The notes: generated by a model from the sequence alone, not told the origin. A DNA stretch of 64,000 bases from CAYUDP01 sp964443725 (GCA_964443725.1 CAYUDP010000001.1:4575-68574), one strand, 5' to 3'; shown: positions 1 to 9,102, counted from the first letter of the stretch. A program made the numbers and translations.

Positions 1-113
1 AGACGCTTGACGTCTTTAACGGCAGTCTTTAGCTCATCTTTTTTTCTAAGATTGAAAACGCGGCGTCTCTTTGAAACGCGGAATGCTTTCTTTGCTGATT
101 TAGTTATTGCCAT
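1..113 (-). CDS. rpsT: Ribosomal protein S20, N-terminal part
   Basis: The reverse strand from 113 to the window edge encodes a start Met followed by a very basic stretch (MAITKSAKKAFRVSKRRR, then further Lys/Arg and KDVKR), the classic N-terminus of small-subunit protein S20, which binds 16S rRNA. Only about 37 codons are inside the window, so the gene is partial. It is divergent from ruvA, with about 65 bases between the two starts. Family assignment rests on the N-terminal pattern alone but is characteristic. Confidence 0.85.
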   Translation of the reverse strand, partial: MAITKSAKKAFRVSKRRRVFNLRKKDELKTAVKDVKR

Positions 114-178
114 ATGTTTAGTAAGAGAAATACTAGCAAAAATCGCCAAAAAGGCAACCTTAGGATATTATTTCACTT

Positions 179-763
179 ATGATAAGCCAATTAAAGGGAG
201 AAATAGTAAGTTTGGGAGGGAAAAGCCTTATTTTGTCTGTTAACGGTATAGGATTCAAGATCTTTGCCTCGGAACCCCTTATTTCAAACCTAAAAGACCT
301 TAAGGAAGCTACTATATTCACATATATGGCCGTAAGAGAAAATGCCTTTGAACTTTATGGGTTCGAGAATGAAGATGAGCTTGGTTTTTTTGAACTCTTA
401 ATATCAATATCCGGTATTGGCCCCAAGTCCGCACTATCTATCGTGAGTCTCTCCCCCATACCTTCACTTGTATCAGCAATAAGCGCTGGAGACGTCGGGT
501 ATCTAACGAAAGTTTCTGGGATTGGAAAGAAAACCGCAGAAAAAATAGTACTCGAACTAAAAGAAAAGGTTTTGGGATTGAATATTTCAAATAGTGGTCA
601 CACTCCAAGCAAAGCACTCAGAAAAGAAGAGAGCGACGCTCTTCTTGCCCTTCAAGCCTTAGGCTACTTGGAAAGAGATGCGAGAGAAGCAATAAGACAA
701 GTAGGAGGTGATACTGGAACATCAAATTTGGTCAAAGAGGCGTTAAAAATACTAAGCCAGTAA
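179..763 (+). CDS. ruvA: Holliday junction DNA helicase subunit RuvA
   Basis: 194 aa, normal length for RuvA. The protein forms the tetramer that holds four-way junctions and loads the RuvB motor. Visible are the N-terminal OB-fold (start MISQLKGEIV), two helix-hairpin-helix motifs (SISGIGPKSA and KVSGIGKKTAEKI around residues 75-120), and the C-terminal RuvB-binding domain (SDALLALQALGY). The stop abuts the next start at 764, so it is probably co-transcribed with the MurE-family gene. ruvB and ruvC lie 12 kb away in their own cluster. Confidence 0.95.
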   Translation: MISQLKGEIVSLGGKSLILSVNGIGFKIFASEPLISNLKDLKEATIFTYMAVRENAFELYGFENEDELGFFELLISISGIGPKSALSIVSLSPIPSLVSAISAGDVGYLTKVSGIGKKTAEKIVLELKEKVLGLNISNSGHTPSKALRKEESDALLALQALGYLERDAREAIRQVGGDTGTSNLVKEALKILSQ

Positions 764-2047
764 ATGATAAATATGCTGGAGAAAATACTTCGTAAAATAG
801 AGAAAATAATCCCAAAAAAAGTTTATACTTTTTTCCAACCATATTACCATTTCGCTTTGGGTTTTTTGGGAGCACTTCTTTATGGCTTCCCATCAAACAA
901 ACTTACAGTAATAGCTGTGACTGGAACCAAGGGCAAAAGTACAACGTCAGAAATACTTTTCAATATATTAAACGAAGCTGGAGTAAAAACATCTCTTATA
1001 AGTACTATAAAATTCGCAATTGGAAACAAAACTAGGAGGAACCTCCTCAAAATGACAACTCCAGGACGTTTTTCACTTCAGAAATTTCTAAGTGAATCAG
1101 TAAAAGAAGGTTGCACACACGCAGTAATTGAAATAAGTTCGGAAGCGACACTTCTATACAGGCACAGGTTTATAAAATTGGATGGATTAATATTCACCAA
1201 CCTATCCCCCGAGCATATTGAGAGGCATGGGTCTTATGAAAATTATCGCAATGCAAAACTTAACATAGCACGGCACGTATTATCTTCAGAGAATGGTAAA
1301 AAAATCCTCACTGTAAACACAGATGACAAAGAAGCCCCCCTGTTTGAAAACCTTGGAAAATTTAAAGTGATAAATAAGGTCTCTATAAACAATGCAAAGC
1401 CATTTGAGACAAATTATGAATCAAGCCATTTCACATGGAGAGAAAAAGAAATAGAAACAAAACTTATCGGTGAATTCAATATACTAAACGCACTCCTTGC
1501 AATGGAAACCGCAAAAACCCTAGGAGTAAGTGAGGACAACATCACAAAAACAATAGAAAAAATATCTTTGATACGAGGCCGTCTTGAAAAAATAGACGTG
1601 GGCCAAAACTTCCTAGTTGTCGTCGATTATGCACACACAGCAGACTCTCTTGAAAAATTATACGGGGCGTTTTTGGGTAAGAGAAAAATATGTGTCCTTG
1701 GTGGAACAGGTGGGGGGAGGGATAAGTGGAAAAGACCAAAAATGGGAGAAGTTGCAAGCAGATACTGTGACGAGATAATCCTCACAAATGAAGACCCATA
1801 TGATGAAGATCCGGAAAAGATAATCTCCGACATAAGAATTGGGATAACTAATAATAAAGTTGAAGTAATAATGGACAGGAGAAAAGCTATCAATAGAGCA
1901 TTAAGAAAAGCTACTGCAGACTCGGCTGTCCTTATCTCAGGCAAAGGTACCGATCCATATATCATGGGGCCAAACAATACAAAAGAAGAGTGGGATGATG
2001 CCAAAGTGGCAAGAGAAGAACTTGAAAAAATCTTGACCAAAAAATAA
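764..2047 (+). CDS. Mur ligase, MurE family (UDP-MurNAc-peptide ligase)
   Basis: 427 aa. Contains the ATP-binding loop TGTKGKST (about residues 53-60), a central Mur ligase domain and the C-terminal domain with VVDYAHT and VLGGTGGGRDKWKRP, as in MurE, which adds the third residue to the muramyl peptide in the cytoplasm. The motif that discriminates diaminopimelate from lysine enzymes reads NEDPYDEDP instead of the canonical DNPR form, so the amino acid added cannot be named. It is shorter than typical MurE (about 490 aa) at the N-terminal domain and carries a hydrophobic N-terminal segment (HFALGFLGALLYGF). The start at 764 directly follows the ruvA stop; a second ATG at 773 is possible. Confidence 0.85.
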   Translation: MINMLEKILRKIEKIIPKKVYTFFQPYYHFALGFLGALLYGFPSNKLTVIAVTGTKGKSTTSEILFNILNEAGVKTSLISTIKFAIGNKTRRNLLKMTTPGRFSLQKFLSESVKEGCTHAVIEISSEATLLYRHRFIKLDGLIFTNLSPEHIERHGSYENYRNAKLNIARHVLSSENGKKILTVNTDDKEAPLFENLGKFKVINKVSINNAKPFETNYESSHFTWREKEIETKLIGEFNILNALLAMETAKTLGVSEDNITKTIEKISLIRGRLEKIDVGQNFLVVVDYAHTADSLEKLYGAFLGKRKICVLGGTGGGRDKWKRPKMGEVASRYCDEIILTNEDPYDEDPEKIISDIRIGITNNKVEVIMDRRKAINRALRKATADSAVLISGKGTDPYIMGPNNTKEEWDDAKVAREELEKILTKK

Positions 2048-2099
2048 TTAAATGGGTAGCCTGTAGCAAAAAAATTACAAATAAGGCTTAATTAGAGAT

Positions 2100-2996
2100 A
2101 TGCCGGAGCTACCAGAAGTTCATACAACCGTTTCGGGGTTAAAAAAAGTCTTACCAAATAAGGCTTTTACTTACATATGGAGCAATTGGCCAAAAATGCT
2201 CAAAAACACTTCCCTATCAAGACTGAGAAAAATAATACTTAACAAAAAGATTATAGGTGTAGAGAGAATGGGTAAAAATATAATCATAAATATAAGCGGA
2301 GGATCTTCTTTGATTATTCACATGAAAATGACGGGGCACCTACTTTTTGGAGAGTACGTTTTCGATAAGAAAAAAGATAAGTACTACCCAAAGCTAGACG
2401 GCCCCCTAAAAGATCCTTATAACCGATTTATACATTTTGTATTCAAACTCTCAGATGGAAACTGTCTGTCTTTTTGTGACTCCAGAAAGTTTGGATCTAT
2501 AGACCTAATAGAAACAAGTGAGCTTCATCTGCACAGAAGGCTAGGTGCTCTCGGACCAGAACCAATATCAAAAGAATTTTCATTCGTAGATTTTAAAAAA
2601 GCCCTACATAAAAAAAGTTATGGAAAAATAAAGCAGGTTCTCATGGACCAAAGCGTGTTGTCAGGTATAGGAAACATATATTCTGATGAAATATTATTTG
2701 AAACAGGTATACACCCAGAAGAAAAGGTTTCAAAAATAAATGACGCCAAAATGAAAATAATATACAACTCCATGAGAAAAATTCTAATGAGAGGAATAGA
2801 TTTTGGCGGGGACTCTATGTCTGATTACAGAAACATCTACGGAGAAAAAGGGAGATTTCAAGAAAGACACAAAGTATATAGAAAAGTTGGAGAAAAATGT
2901 AGTAAGAAAAATTGTAACGGAAAAATCTGTAGAATAAAAGTTGGTGGAAGAAGTGCACATTTCTGCGATGTACACCAAAAACTACTTGGAAAATAA
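2100..2996 (+). CDS. mutM: Formamidopyrimidine-DNA glycosylase (Fpg/MutM)
   Basis: 298 aa, normal length. Removes oxidised purines such as 8-oxoguanine and nicks the abasic site. The protein begins MPELPEVHT, giving the catalytic Pro2 and Glu3; the H2TH region (QSVLSGIGNIYSDE) and the damage-binding Arg in GGRSAHFC are present. The C-terminal zinc finger is atypical: ligand candidates are Cys267, Cys272, Cys289 and His292 (plus Cys277), rather than the usual two CxxC pairs. It stands alone between the Mur ligase and a surface protein gene. Confidence 0.93.
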   Translation: MPELPEVHTTVSGLKKVLPNKAFTYIWSNWPKMLKNTSLSRLRKIILNKKIIGVERMGKNIIINISGGSSLIIHMKMTGHLLFGEYVFDKKKDKYYPKLDGPLKDPYNRFIHFVFKLSDGNCLSFCDSRKFGSIDLIETSELHLHRRLGALGPEPISKEFSFVDFKKALHKKSYGKIKQVLMDQSVLSGIGNIYSDEILFETGIHPEEKVSKINDAKMKIIYNSMRKILMRGIDFGGDSMSDYRNIYGEKGRFQERHKVYRKVGEKCSKKNCNGKICRIKVGGRSAHFCDVHQKLLGK

Positions 2997-3034
2997 TTTT
3001 GTCGGTAATTAGAATTTTGTTGTATTATTAGCAC

Positions 3035-3937
3035 ATGGCAGTAAGTGAAAAACCTGGGAATCCACTCTTGAAAGCCGTAGGCATGGTGCTCTTTCTTGGT
3101 TTTTTCCTATGGTTTTCAAAAACCCACTCAACCAACGAAAATTATTTCGACAACTCTAACTCTTCTTACAAAAATGAAAGTTCTCGTGTTTCAATGGAAA
3201 TCGGAAATATCGCAAACCAGACTTACAATTTGAAAAACCAAATGGACAAAGATGCACTTGATGCACGTATGTCCCCTTACTACAAAAAGATATCAATAAT
3301 GAAGCACTCGGCTTGGAATGAAAGTAATCCGACTCAAGAGTATATAACGATAGAGGCCGATGAAAGCCTCGATTCCCCCATTAACGTGAGTAATTGGACG
3401 ATAAAAAGCGCGGTTAGTGGGAAAATCTTTAAGCTCGGGAAGGCTACTCCCCTTCCAGAATTCGGATCAGTAAATCCAGAGTACGACGTTGTTCTTCCTC
3501 CCGGAGGAGTCATATACCTATCTTCAGGAAGATCTCCCATAGGCTCATCTTTTCAAGAAAACAAATGTACTGGATACCTTGATCAATACCAAGACTATTA
3601 TCCTGGACTAGCTCATGAATGCCCAACTTTATACAACGCGAAGCCTGATGTCCCTCTATACAGAATGAATGCCTGCTACGACTATGTAAGATCCGTGCCA
3701 GAGTGCTATATGCCAGTTCAAAACATCCCAATAAACATAGGGCCAGAGTGTACCAAATTTATAACCGAGAGTACTGGATACGACTATTGTGTAAGAACAA
3801 ATAAAAATTATGCTGATTTCTACAAAAGCAGGTGGCGACTATTCTTGAAACAACCAGAAACAATCTGGTTGCCGAAAAGAGAAGTTATAGAACTACTAGA
3901 CAACAATGGCAAGTTGGTAGCGGAAGATAAGTATTAA
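3035..3937 (+). CDS. Membrane-anchored extracellular protein, lamin-tail-like domain
   Basis: 300 aa. One N-terminal membrane segment (about residues 14-26, AVGMVLFLGFFLWF), a polar Asn/Ser-rich linker, then an outward domain. The pattern around residues 105-175 (EYITIEADESLDSPINVSNW, then a VVLPPGGVIYLSSGRS strand) and the end (IELLDNNGKLVAEDKY) resemble lamin-tail beta-sandwich domains; the insert between them contains six or more cysteines. This assignment is inference from pattern. A -10-like TATTAT sits six bases before the ATG, consistent with a leaderless transcript. Function unknown; envelope or surface attachment is plausible. Confidence 0.6.
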   Translation: MAVSEKPGNPLLKAVGMVLFLGFFLWFSKTHSTNENYFDNSNSSYKNESSRVSMEIGNIANQTYNLKNQMDKDALDARMSPYYKKISIMKHSAWNESNPTQEYITIEADESLDSPINVSNWTIKSAVSGKIFKLGKATPLPEFGSVNPEYDVVLPPGGVIYLSSGRSPIGSSFQENKCTGYLDQYQDYYPGLAHECPTLYNAKPDVPLYRMNACYDYVRSVPECYMPVQNIPINIGPECTKFITESTGYDYCVRTNKNYADFYKSRWRLFLKQPETIWLPKREVIELLDNNGKLVAEDKY

Positions 3938-3952
3938 AAACAACACCAACCT

Positions 3953-4429
3953 CTAGCCGAAAAATCTATACAAAACTATTCCAGAGGAAACAGCTACATT
4001 GAGGGACTCCTTCAAGCCAAACATTTTTATCTCAGCAATTTCATCTGCCATACCCAGTATCTTCTTATCAATTCCAGAAACTTCGTTGCCAAATATAAGG
4101 CAAGTTTTATGTTTTGGCTTAATCTTCTTATAGTCCAAAGACTTAGTATCCTGCTCTATCGCCACAATAAAAAACTCCTCCTTTTTGAGTTTTTTGACAA
4201 CATCACTTGTTTTCTCAAAATATTCCCAACTTATGCTTTTTTCTGCCCCTAGGGCAGATTTACTTATATCTTTTCTTACTCGACCAAACCTATCTATAGG
4301 AGATGGTGTCACTCCGGTTAGAAATATCTTTTGAACACCAATCGCATCTCCCGTCCGAAAAATAGAGCCTACATTCTCAGCACTCCTTATATTATCCAAT
4401 ATTAAAACTATTTCTCTTGATTTCTTCAC
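3953..4429 (-). CDS. RNA 2'-O-methyltransferase, TrmH/SpoU family
   Basis: 158 aa single-domain SpoU methylase. The three SPOUT motifs are visible: LDNIRSAENVGSIFRTGDA near the N-terminus, LIFGNEVSGID in the middle and IKMFGLKESLNVAVSSGIVL at the end, which form the trefoil knot that binds S-adenosylmethionine. It lacks the N-terminal substrate-binding extension of RlmB-type enzymes, so whether the target is tRNA or rRNA cannot be told. The start used is GTG at 4429. It converges with the preceding plus-strand gene with only a 15-base gap. Confidence 0.88.
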   Translation of the reverse strand: MKKSREIVLILDNIRSAENVGSIFRTGDAIGVQKIFLTGVTPSPIDRFGRVRKDISKSALGAEKSISWEYFEKTSDVVKKLKKEEFFIVAIEQDTKSLDYKKIKPKHKTCLIFGNEVSGIDKKILGMADEIAEIKMFGLKESLNVAVSSGIVLYRFFG

Positions 4430-4487
4430 ACATGAAAATTACCACCTGTTGCATAAATTGCCAACAATAAGGTAGCATACTCTCTAT

Positions 4488-4841
4488 ATGATGAGTTTAT
4501 TTCCACATTTACTACCATTATCACTTTTAGCAATTTCAGTTCTAAGAGTTGTAATAGGAACAATAGCCCTTTCTTTTTCTATAAAAAAAATAAGATCCGG
4601 AGGAAAAGTAAATACTTTGTCTGGGGTAATCTTCGCCCTGTCTTCCATATTATTCATAGCTGGCATATTCACCCAAGGCGTGGCGATAGCAATATCTATT
4701 CTTTCTTTGTTTGAATTTTATCTTGCAATAGCAAACAAAAAATCTTGTGACAGCAAAATGCTTTGGATACTAATGTCCATAGTTTCCATATCTTTCCTGT
4801 TTTTCGGTGCAGGAGCATGGGGGTTTGATTTGCCCCTATAA
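4488..4841 (+). CDS. Small integral membrane protein
   Basis: 117 aa with about four hydrophobic helices (near residues 7-30, 45-62, 64-83 and 91-110) separated by short basic loops (IKKIRSGGK, NKKSCDSK). The layout resembles DoxX-like small membrane proteins, but no diagnostic motif is seen and no function is proposed. It is divergent from the SpoU methylase and ends at a bidirectional hairpin. Confidence 0.6.
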   Translation: MMSLFPHLLPLSLLAISVLRVVIGTIALSFSIKKIRSGGKVNTLSGVIFALSSILFIAGIFTQGVAIAISILSLFEFYLAIANKKSCDSKMLWILMSIVSISFLFFGAGAWGFDLPL

Positions 4842-4855
4842 AATAAAACGACTGG

Positions 4856-4891
4856 AAAGATAAAGGCCACATTTTGTGGCACTTTATCTTT
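4856..4891. terminator. Bidirectional hairpin terminator
   Basis: Inverted repeat with arms AAAGATAAAG plus GCCACA, a TTT-centred loop and one bulged base, flanked by A-rich and T-rich bases. It lies exactly between the convergent genes ending at 4841 and 4891 and can serve both. Confidence 0.75.
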
Positions 4892-5217
4892 TAGTGTACA
4901 GCTGGTTTATTTACCTCCTCACAAAGAGAAGCGATGGTATCCACATCATGATGAAGCATGGGCTTGTTTTCCTCTCCAAGCCAGAGACCTTCAGATTCTG
5001 AAATGTCCCCCTTTTTATTTGTTAGATATTTAATAGAAAAATCAGCCCCAGCAAAAACTCCTTTTACAGAAACTTTTCTTACTTCTTCGCTTATATCCGT
5101 ACTTAAATATTCTATTACCTCTACTTGTGGACCACCCTCGCTGTTTCTTGCAAAAACACCAAGCTTATCTTGAGGACTAACACTAGATTCTCTGTTTAAA
5201 GTAAAATCAAAAGTCAT
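4891..5217 (-). CDS. Hypothetical small soluble protein
   Basis: 108 aa, acidic, no membrane segment and no recognised motif. The sequence begins MTFDFTLNRESSVSPQDKLG and ends NKPAVH. Plausible alternating strand pattern; likely cytosolic. It is monocistronic, converges on a shared terminator, and is not recognised as any family. Confidence 0.55.
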   Translation of the reverse strand: MTFDFTLNRESSVSPQDKLGVFARNSEGGPQVEVIEYLSTDISEEVRKVSVKGVFAGADFSIKYLTNKKGDISESEGLWLGEENKPMLHHDVDTIASLCEEVNKPAVH

Positions 5218-5273
5218 ATTCTGAAATTATACCACCATATAAAAAGGTTTGCTTGATGAATTAAATTCCTGAC

Positions 5274-5318
5274 ACACAGTCCCCCAGACTGTGTTCTGTT
5301 CATCCAAAAATTTTGGAT
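5274..5318. other. Two adjacent perfect hairpins downstream of tRNA-Lys
   Basis: ACACAGTC pairs with GACTGTGT around a five-base loop (5274-5294), and ATCCAAAA pairs with TTTTGGAT around one base (5302-5318). They immediately follow the 3' end of the minus-strand tRNA and may be its processing or termination signal; neither has a strong U-tract. Confidence 0.4.
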
Positions 5319-5327
5319 AAATTTTTG

Positions 5328-5399
5328 TCCGTCCAGCAGGGATCGAACCTGCGACCAATTGCTTAAAAGGCAACTGCTCTACCGCTGAGCTATGGACGG
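5328..5399 (-). tRNA. tRNA-Lys (anticodon UUU)
   Basis: 72-nt cloverleaf: acceptor CCGTCCA/TGGACGG, D-arm GCTC...GAGC, anticodon loop CTTTTAA in stem GTTGC/GCAAT, T-arm GCAGG-TTCGATC-CCTGC, discriminator A. CCA is not encoded, consistent with the CCA-adding enzyme at 54.7-56.2 kb. Confidence 0.96.
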
Positions 5400-5478
5400 A
5401 TATTGTCTAGAAATAATCTAAACAAGCTATACCTTACAACAAAATCTCACTTTATGGAAGTAGTAGGATATTAATATT

Positions 5479-6177
5479 CTAAATACTAAGCACAAACCTC
5501 TCAAGAGATAGTTCCATATCCCCTATTCCACCCCTAGATAGATGATAAGCGTCAACCAGATCTCGAAGGGCTGATTCTATTTCTCCGTCTTTGAAATTTT
5601 TTAGCAATCCCCTTGCCTTACTAACAGCAAATGGGCTTATGCCTTTCTCCTCACCACGACGGACAAGTAGGGCCACCTTGAGTTGCCAAAACAATACTCC
5701 AGCTATTTCCTCGGGAGTCTTTCCATAATCTATAGCTTTTCTATACATAACCCAAAGACCTTTCTTATCCCTTTTCATTAAGAGATCCGCTAAAGCAAAG
5801 GTATTAAAATCCTCATTCTTTTTTGCAGGTGCTTTTGATTCTTTCAAGATAGCTCCCGATTTTTCAAGTATATCTATTTCTGCCTTTGTTATCTCGTCCT
5901 CAAGAAAGCAGTAATCGACTCTGCTCTCAACAATTTGTTTTGCAACCTTAAAAATAAATTCTTTGATTTCTTTTTTGGAAAAAAGATTCCTACCAAAAAC
6001 CATATTTTTACCACCAAAGAGATCTTCGCTTTCTGAGGGGTTTAGGAAATCCTCCTCTGTAAAACTACTATCATCAAAACTCAAAACAGAAACTCCATCT
6101 TTCTTCCTACCCAAGATGAAACTATCAGCCTGTTTTTTCGACAACTCTCTGTTGGCACCAAAATATATATAAATCAT
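5479..6177 (-). CDS. holA: DNA polymerase III delta subunit-like (clamp loader)
   Basis: 232 aa from the ATG at 6177, just downstream of the polA stop; a longer reading to 6252 would overlap polA and has no support. N-terminal MIYIYFGANRE and the C-terminal region EIAGVLFWQLKVALLVRRGEEKG followed by RDLVDAYHLSRGG match the order of HolA, which opens the sliding clamp. It is shorter than the usual 330 aa and diverged, so this is a moderate assignment. Likely transcribed with polA and tsaE. Confidence 0.6.
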   Translation of the reverse strand: MIYIYFGANRELSKKQADSFILGRKKDGVSVLSFDDSSFTEEDFLNPSESEDLFGGKNMVFGRNLFSKKEIKEFIFKVAKQIVESRVDYCFLEDEITKAEIDILEKSGAILKESKAPAKKNEDFNTFALADLLMKRDKKGLWVMYRKAIDYGKTPEEIAGVLFWQLKVALLVRRGEEKGISPFAVSKARGLLKNFKDGEIESALRDLVDAYHLSRGGIGDMELSLERFVLSI

Positions 6178-6181
6178 AAAA

Positions 6182-8554
6182 TTAGTATAACTCTCCCCAA
6201 TTTTTGCCCTTAGACAAGGAAGAAATAAGTTTAATCCCTGATATTTTATCACTCGGCAAAACTTCTTCCTCCATTATTCTGCGAATCTCCTCACCAACAT
6301 CAAGTAAAACTGAGTCCTCAATTTCAAATATAAGTTCGTCATGAATCTGTAAGAGAAGTCTGACTTTGTCCCGTAGTTTATTGGCCTCAATATAGTCATC
6401 AATTTTCTTCATAGCAATTTTTACTATATCTGCATTTGTTCCTTGAATAGGCGCATTCACTGCCATTCTTTCCGCCTGTGCTTTGATATATGGGATTGGA
6501 GACCTAATACCTTCAAAATATCTTCTTCTTCCAAAGAAAGTTGTTGTATACCCTCTTCTTTCGGCATCAGCCTTCACTTCTTCCAAATACCTAGCAAGAC
6601 CAGTAAAAACTTCAAAATAATCGTTGTAAAACTTTTGAGCTTCAGCTCGTGTGGTTCCCAAATTATCTTTCAAGGCATTAACTCCCATACCATAGAGGAT
6701 GCCGAAGTTTATGACCTTGGCTCGCCTTCTCATTTCTTTATCAACTTGCTCCTCAGGAACGTTGAAAACCTGTGCGGCAACTTCAGTGTGAATATCCTCC
6801 CCCTTTTTAAATATCTCTATCAGCTTCTCATCGTGCGATAAGAAAGCTGCTATTCTAAGTTCAATTTGGGAATAATCAAAAGCACACAAACTAAAACCTG
6901 GACTCGACAGGAAGGCATGCCTTATCTTTCTACCAGACTCGGTCTTGATGGGAATGTTTTGCAGATTTGGGTTTTGTGAAGACATTCTGCCCGTAGTAGT
7001 ACCCGTCTGCAGAAATTCTGCATGCAATCTTTTATCTTCATGCACCATAAGAGGCATATTGTCGATATAAGTAGAAAGAAGTTTTTGGAGTTCTCTATAT
7101 GAGAATATCTCATCAATAATAGGATGTACGCCTTTTAATTTTATAAGTTCAGATTCTCTAGTTGATCTTGCCCCACCCTCTGTTTTCTTTAAACCCTTAG
7201 TGCTTAATGCCAGTTTATCAAAGACCACTTCCCCCAATTGCTTTGGAGAATTAATATTGAATTCACCTTGGGCCAAACTAAATATTCTTTTACTAATCGC
7301 ATCTAATTCTTTGTGATATTCTTTTGATAGATTTTTTAAATACTCGACATCAAGTCTTATTCCAATTTCCTTCATTCTCTCTACAATATCTATTACCGGC
7401 TTTTCTATTTCTTCATAAACAGGATAAAGATTATCTCTCTTCAGACTCGAGATTATTATCTCTTTGGCTTTATTTAAATCATCAGTTTTTGTAAAAGAAA
7501 AAATATCTTCAATAGTTGGATTGGTGATATTTGAGTTCAAAACCCAAAGTGCCACTTGAGTCTCTTTGAGCAAATCTAGATCCACATCAGCATTCTCTTT
7601 CTTTTCTTCCACCTCAAACATTTCTGGCATTTGAAGAAGTGCCCTTACCCTTGAAAGCATTGATCTAAACTCATACTTAGCGAAAACCTCTCCCAATTTG
7701 TCGAGAGACAAACTCTCCTTCCAAGACTTCTCTGGGAGAGAAAAGTCAACCGGCGCATCCCTTCTAATGGTAGCAAGGACCTTTGAGAAAAGAGCTTCTT
7801 CCTTACCGTTTTTTAGTAAATCTATTATTCTTTGTTTGATTTTGGCTTCAATAAATTTACTCTCATCCTTTTCGAGAAGCTTGTATAAATCCTCCAGACT
7901 TCCAAATTTGGAAATCAAATCCTGCCCTGTTTTCTCTCCAATCCCCTTTATACCAGGAATATTGTCTGATGGATCACCACGCAAACCTTTATAATCAGGA
8001 AGAAGAAGTGGCGGAAAACCAAACCTATCTATAACAGCTTTTTCATCGTACAAAATAGTATCATTTATGCCTTTCTTTAACGTATACACACAGACTCTCC
8101 CCTCCTCCACCAACTGAAGCGTATCCATATCTCCCGAGGCAACAATAACGTCTAGATTTTCCTTCTTGGTTTTTTCACATATAGTCCCCAATAGGTCATC
8201 TGCCTCAAACCCTGGGCATTCGTAAAAAGGAATACTGAAACCTTCAAGCACTTCTCTTGAGTTTTTTATTTGGTCTACAAGATCGTCCTCGGCTTTCACT
8301 CTATGCGCCTTATATTCAGCATAGGCCTCATGCCTAAAAGTTGCTTGGGGTAAATCATAACAAGCAACAATGTAGTCTGGCTTCAAATCGGAAATTATTT
8401 TTATGATCATCGACGATAGTCCATATAAAGCTCCCGTTGGTACGCCTTTTGAGGATGAGAAATTTGGCATCGCATGATATCCCCGATGCAGTATGGCATG
8501 GGTATCAAGTAGTACTAATTTCTTTCTTGTATTATCTTTTTTTTGTTTAGGCAT
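6182..8554 (-). CDS. polA: DNA polymerase I
   Basis: 790 aa, shorter than E. coli PolA (928). The N-terminal 5'-3' exonuclease is complete (ECPGFEADDLLGT, ASGDMDTLQL, GDPSDNIPGIKGIGEKT, residues 1-290). The middle, where a proofreading domain would be, is only about 90 residues and lacks the Asp/Glu exonuclease motifs, so proofreading is probably absent. The polymerase domain has motif A (FDYSQIELRIAAF), motif B (RRRAKVINFGILYGM) and motif C (LLQIHDELIFE). Functions in Okazaki fragment processing and repair. Three bases separate it from tsaE upstream. Confidence 0.96.
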   Translation of the reverse strand: MPKQKKDNTRKKLVLLDTHAILHRGYHAMPNFSSSKGVPTGALYGLSSMIIKIISDLKPDYIVACYDLPQATFRHEAYAEYKAHRVKAEDDLVDQIKNSREVLEGFSIPFYECPGFEADDLLGTICEKTKKENLDVIVASGDMDTLQLVEEGRVCVYTLKKGINDTILYDEKAVIDRFGFPPLLLPDYKGLRGDPSDNIPGIKGIGEKTGQDLISKFGSLEDLYKLLEKDESKFIEAKIKQRIIDLLKNGKEEALFSKVLATIRRDAPVDFSLPEKSWKESLSLDKLGEVFAKYEFRSMLSRVRALLQMPEMFEVEEKKENADVDLDLLKETQVALWVLNSNITNPTIEDIFSFTKTDDLNKAKEIIISSLKRDNLYPVYEEIEKPVIDIVERMKEIGIRLDVEYLKNLSKEYHKELDAISKRIFSLAQGEFNINSPKQLGEVVFDKLALSTKGLKKTEGGARSTRESELIKLKGVHPIIDEIFSYRELQKLLSTYIDNMPLMVHEDKRLHAEFLQTGTTTGRMSSQNPNLQNIPIKTESGRKIRHAFLSSPGFSLCAFDYSQIELRIAAFLSHDEKLIEIFKKGEDIHTEVAAQVFNVPEEQVDKEMRRRAKVINFGILYGMGVNALKDNLGTTRAEAQKFYNDYFEVFTGLARYLEEVKADAERRGYTTTFFGRRRYFEGIRSPIPYIKAQAERMAVNAPIQGTNADIVKIAMKKIDDYIEANKLRDKVRLLLQIHDELIFEIEDSVLLDVGEEIRRIMEEEVLPSDKISGIKLISSLSKGKNWGELY

Positions 8555-8556
8555 AA

Positions 8557-9006
8557 TTAATTTAAAGTCGCATGCCTTGTATTTTCATCAACAAATTCAA
8601 AGTCAATCCTTACTGATTCGTGTGGTAGACATTCTATTATTCTCTCCGGCCATTCAATAACCACAAAATTTTCTCCAGAATTAAACACCTCATCCAATTT
8701 TATTGTTTTTGCATCAGTAATTCCGCTCAGCCTATATGCATCTATATGAACAAGATTTTTAAACCGGCCGAAATTTATATCGTACCTTTTCATTATTACA
8801 AAAGTGGGACTATTAACTACATCTTTTACACCAAGATTTTTTGAAATGGCTTTAGTAAAAGTAGTCTTTCCAGAACCCAAATCCCCCCTAAGGGATATAA
8901 CAAATGCCCTGTCTTCATCAGTTCTTCTTGCTATAGCGATTATTTTCTTGGCTAAAGCATCAAGATTTCCTTGATCTTTTAATATTAATCTCTCCCCCTC
9001 TTTCAT
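8557..9006 (-). CDS. tsaE: tRNA threonylcarbamoyladenosine synthesis ATPase TsaE
   Basis: 149 aa P-loop ATPase. Walker A is RGDLGSGKTTFTKAI; the family motifs VNSPTFVI and LVHIDAYRL and the ending WPERI follow. TsaE works with TsaB and TsaD to make t6A37 in ANN-decoding tRNAs; neither partner is in the window. First gene of the tsaE-polA-holA run. Confidence 0.93.
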   Translation of the reverse strand: MKEGERLILKDQGNLDALAKKIIAIARRTDEDRAFVISLRGDLGSGKTTFTKAISKNLGVKDVVNSPTFVIMKRYDINFGRFKNLVHIDAYRLSGITDAKTIKLDEVFNSGENFVVIEWPERIIECLPHESVRIDFEFVDENTRHATLN

Positions 9007-9044
9007 ACTTACTTCGATTTTACACTATAAGGAAAAAAGAAAAA

Positions 9045-9092
9045 GGCGCGCTTGCAACCCCTCGGTAAAACCGAGAGATCGCTTCACGCGCC
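9045..9092 (-). terminator. Terminator of GC-rich unit A
   Basis: Nested hairpin with outer arms GGCGCG/CGCGCC and inner CTCGGT/ACCGAG; on the minus strand it is followed by a long T-rich run, as expected for intrinsic termination of the 9103-9588 gene. Confidence 0.8.
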
Positions 9093-9102
9093 TCGCCCAC
9101 TA

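Noticed and set aside
5479..6252. Longer form of the HolA-like protein (257 aa)
   Set aside because: The extra 25 residues overlap polA coding sequence and do not resemble the family; the ATG at 6177 fits.
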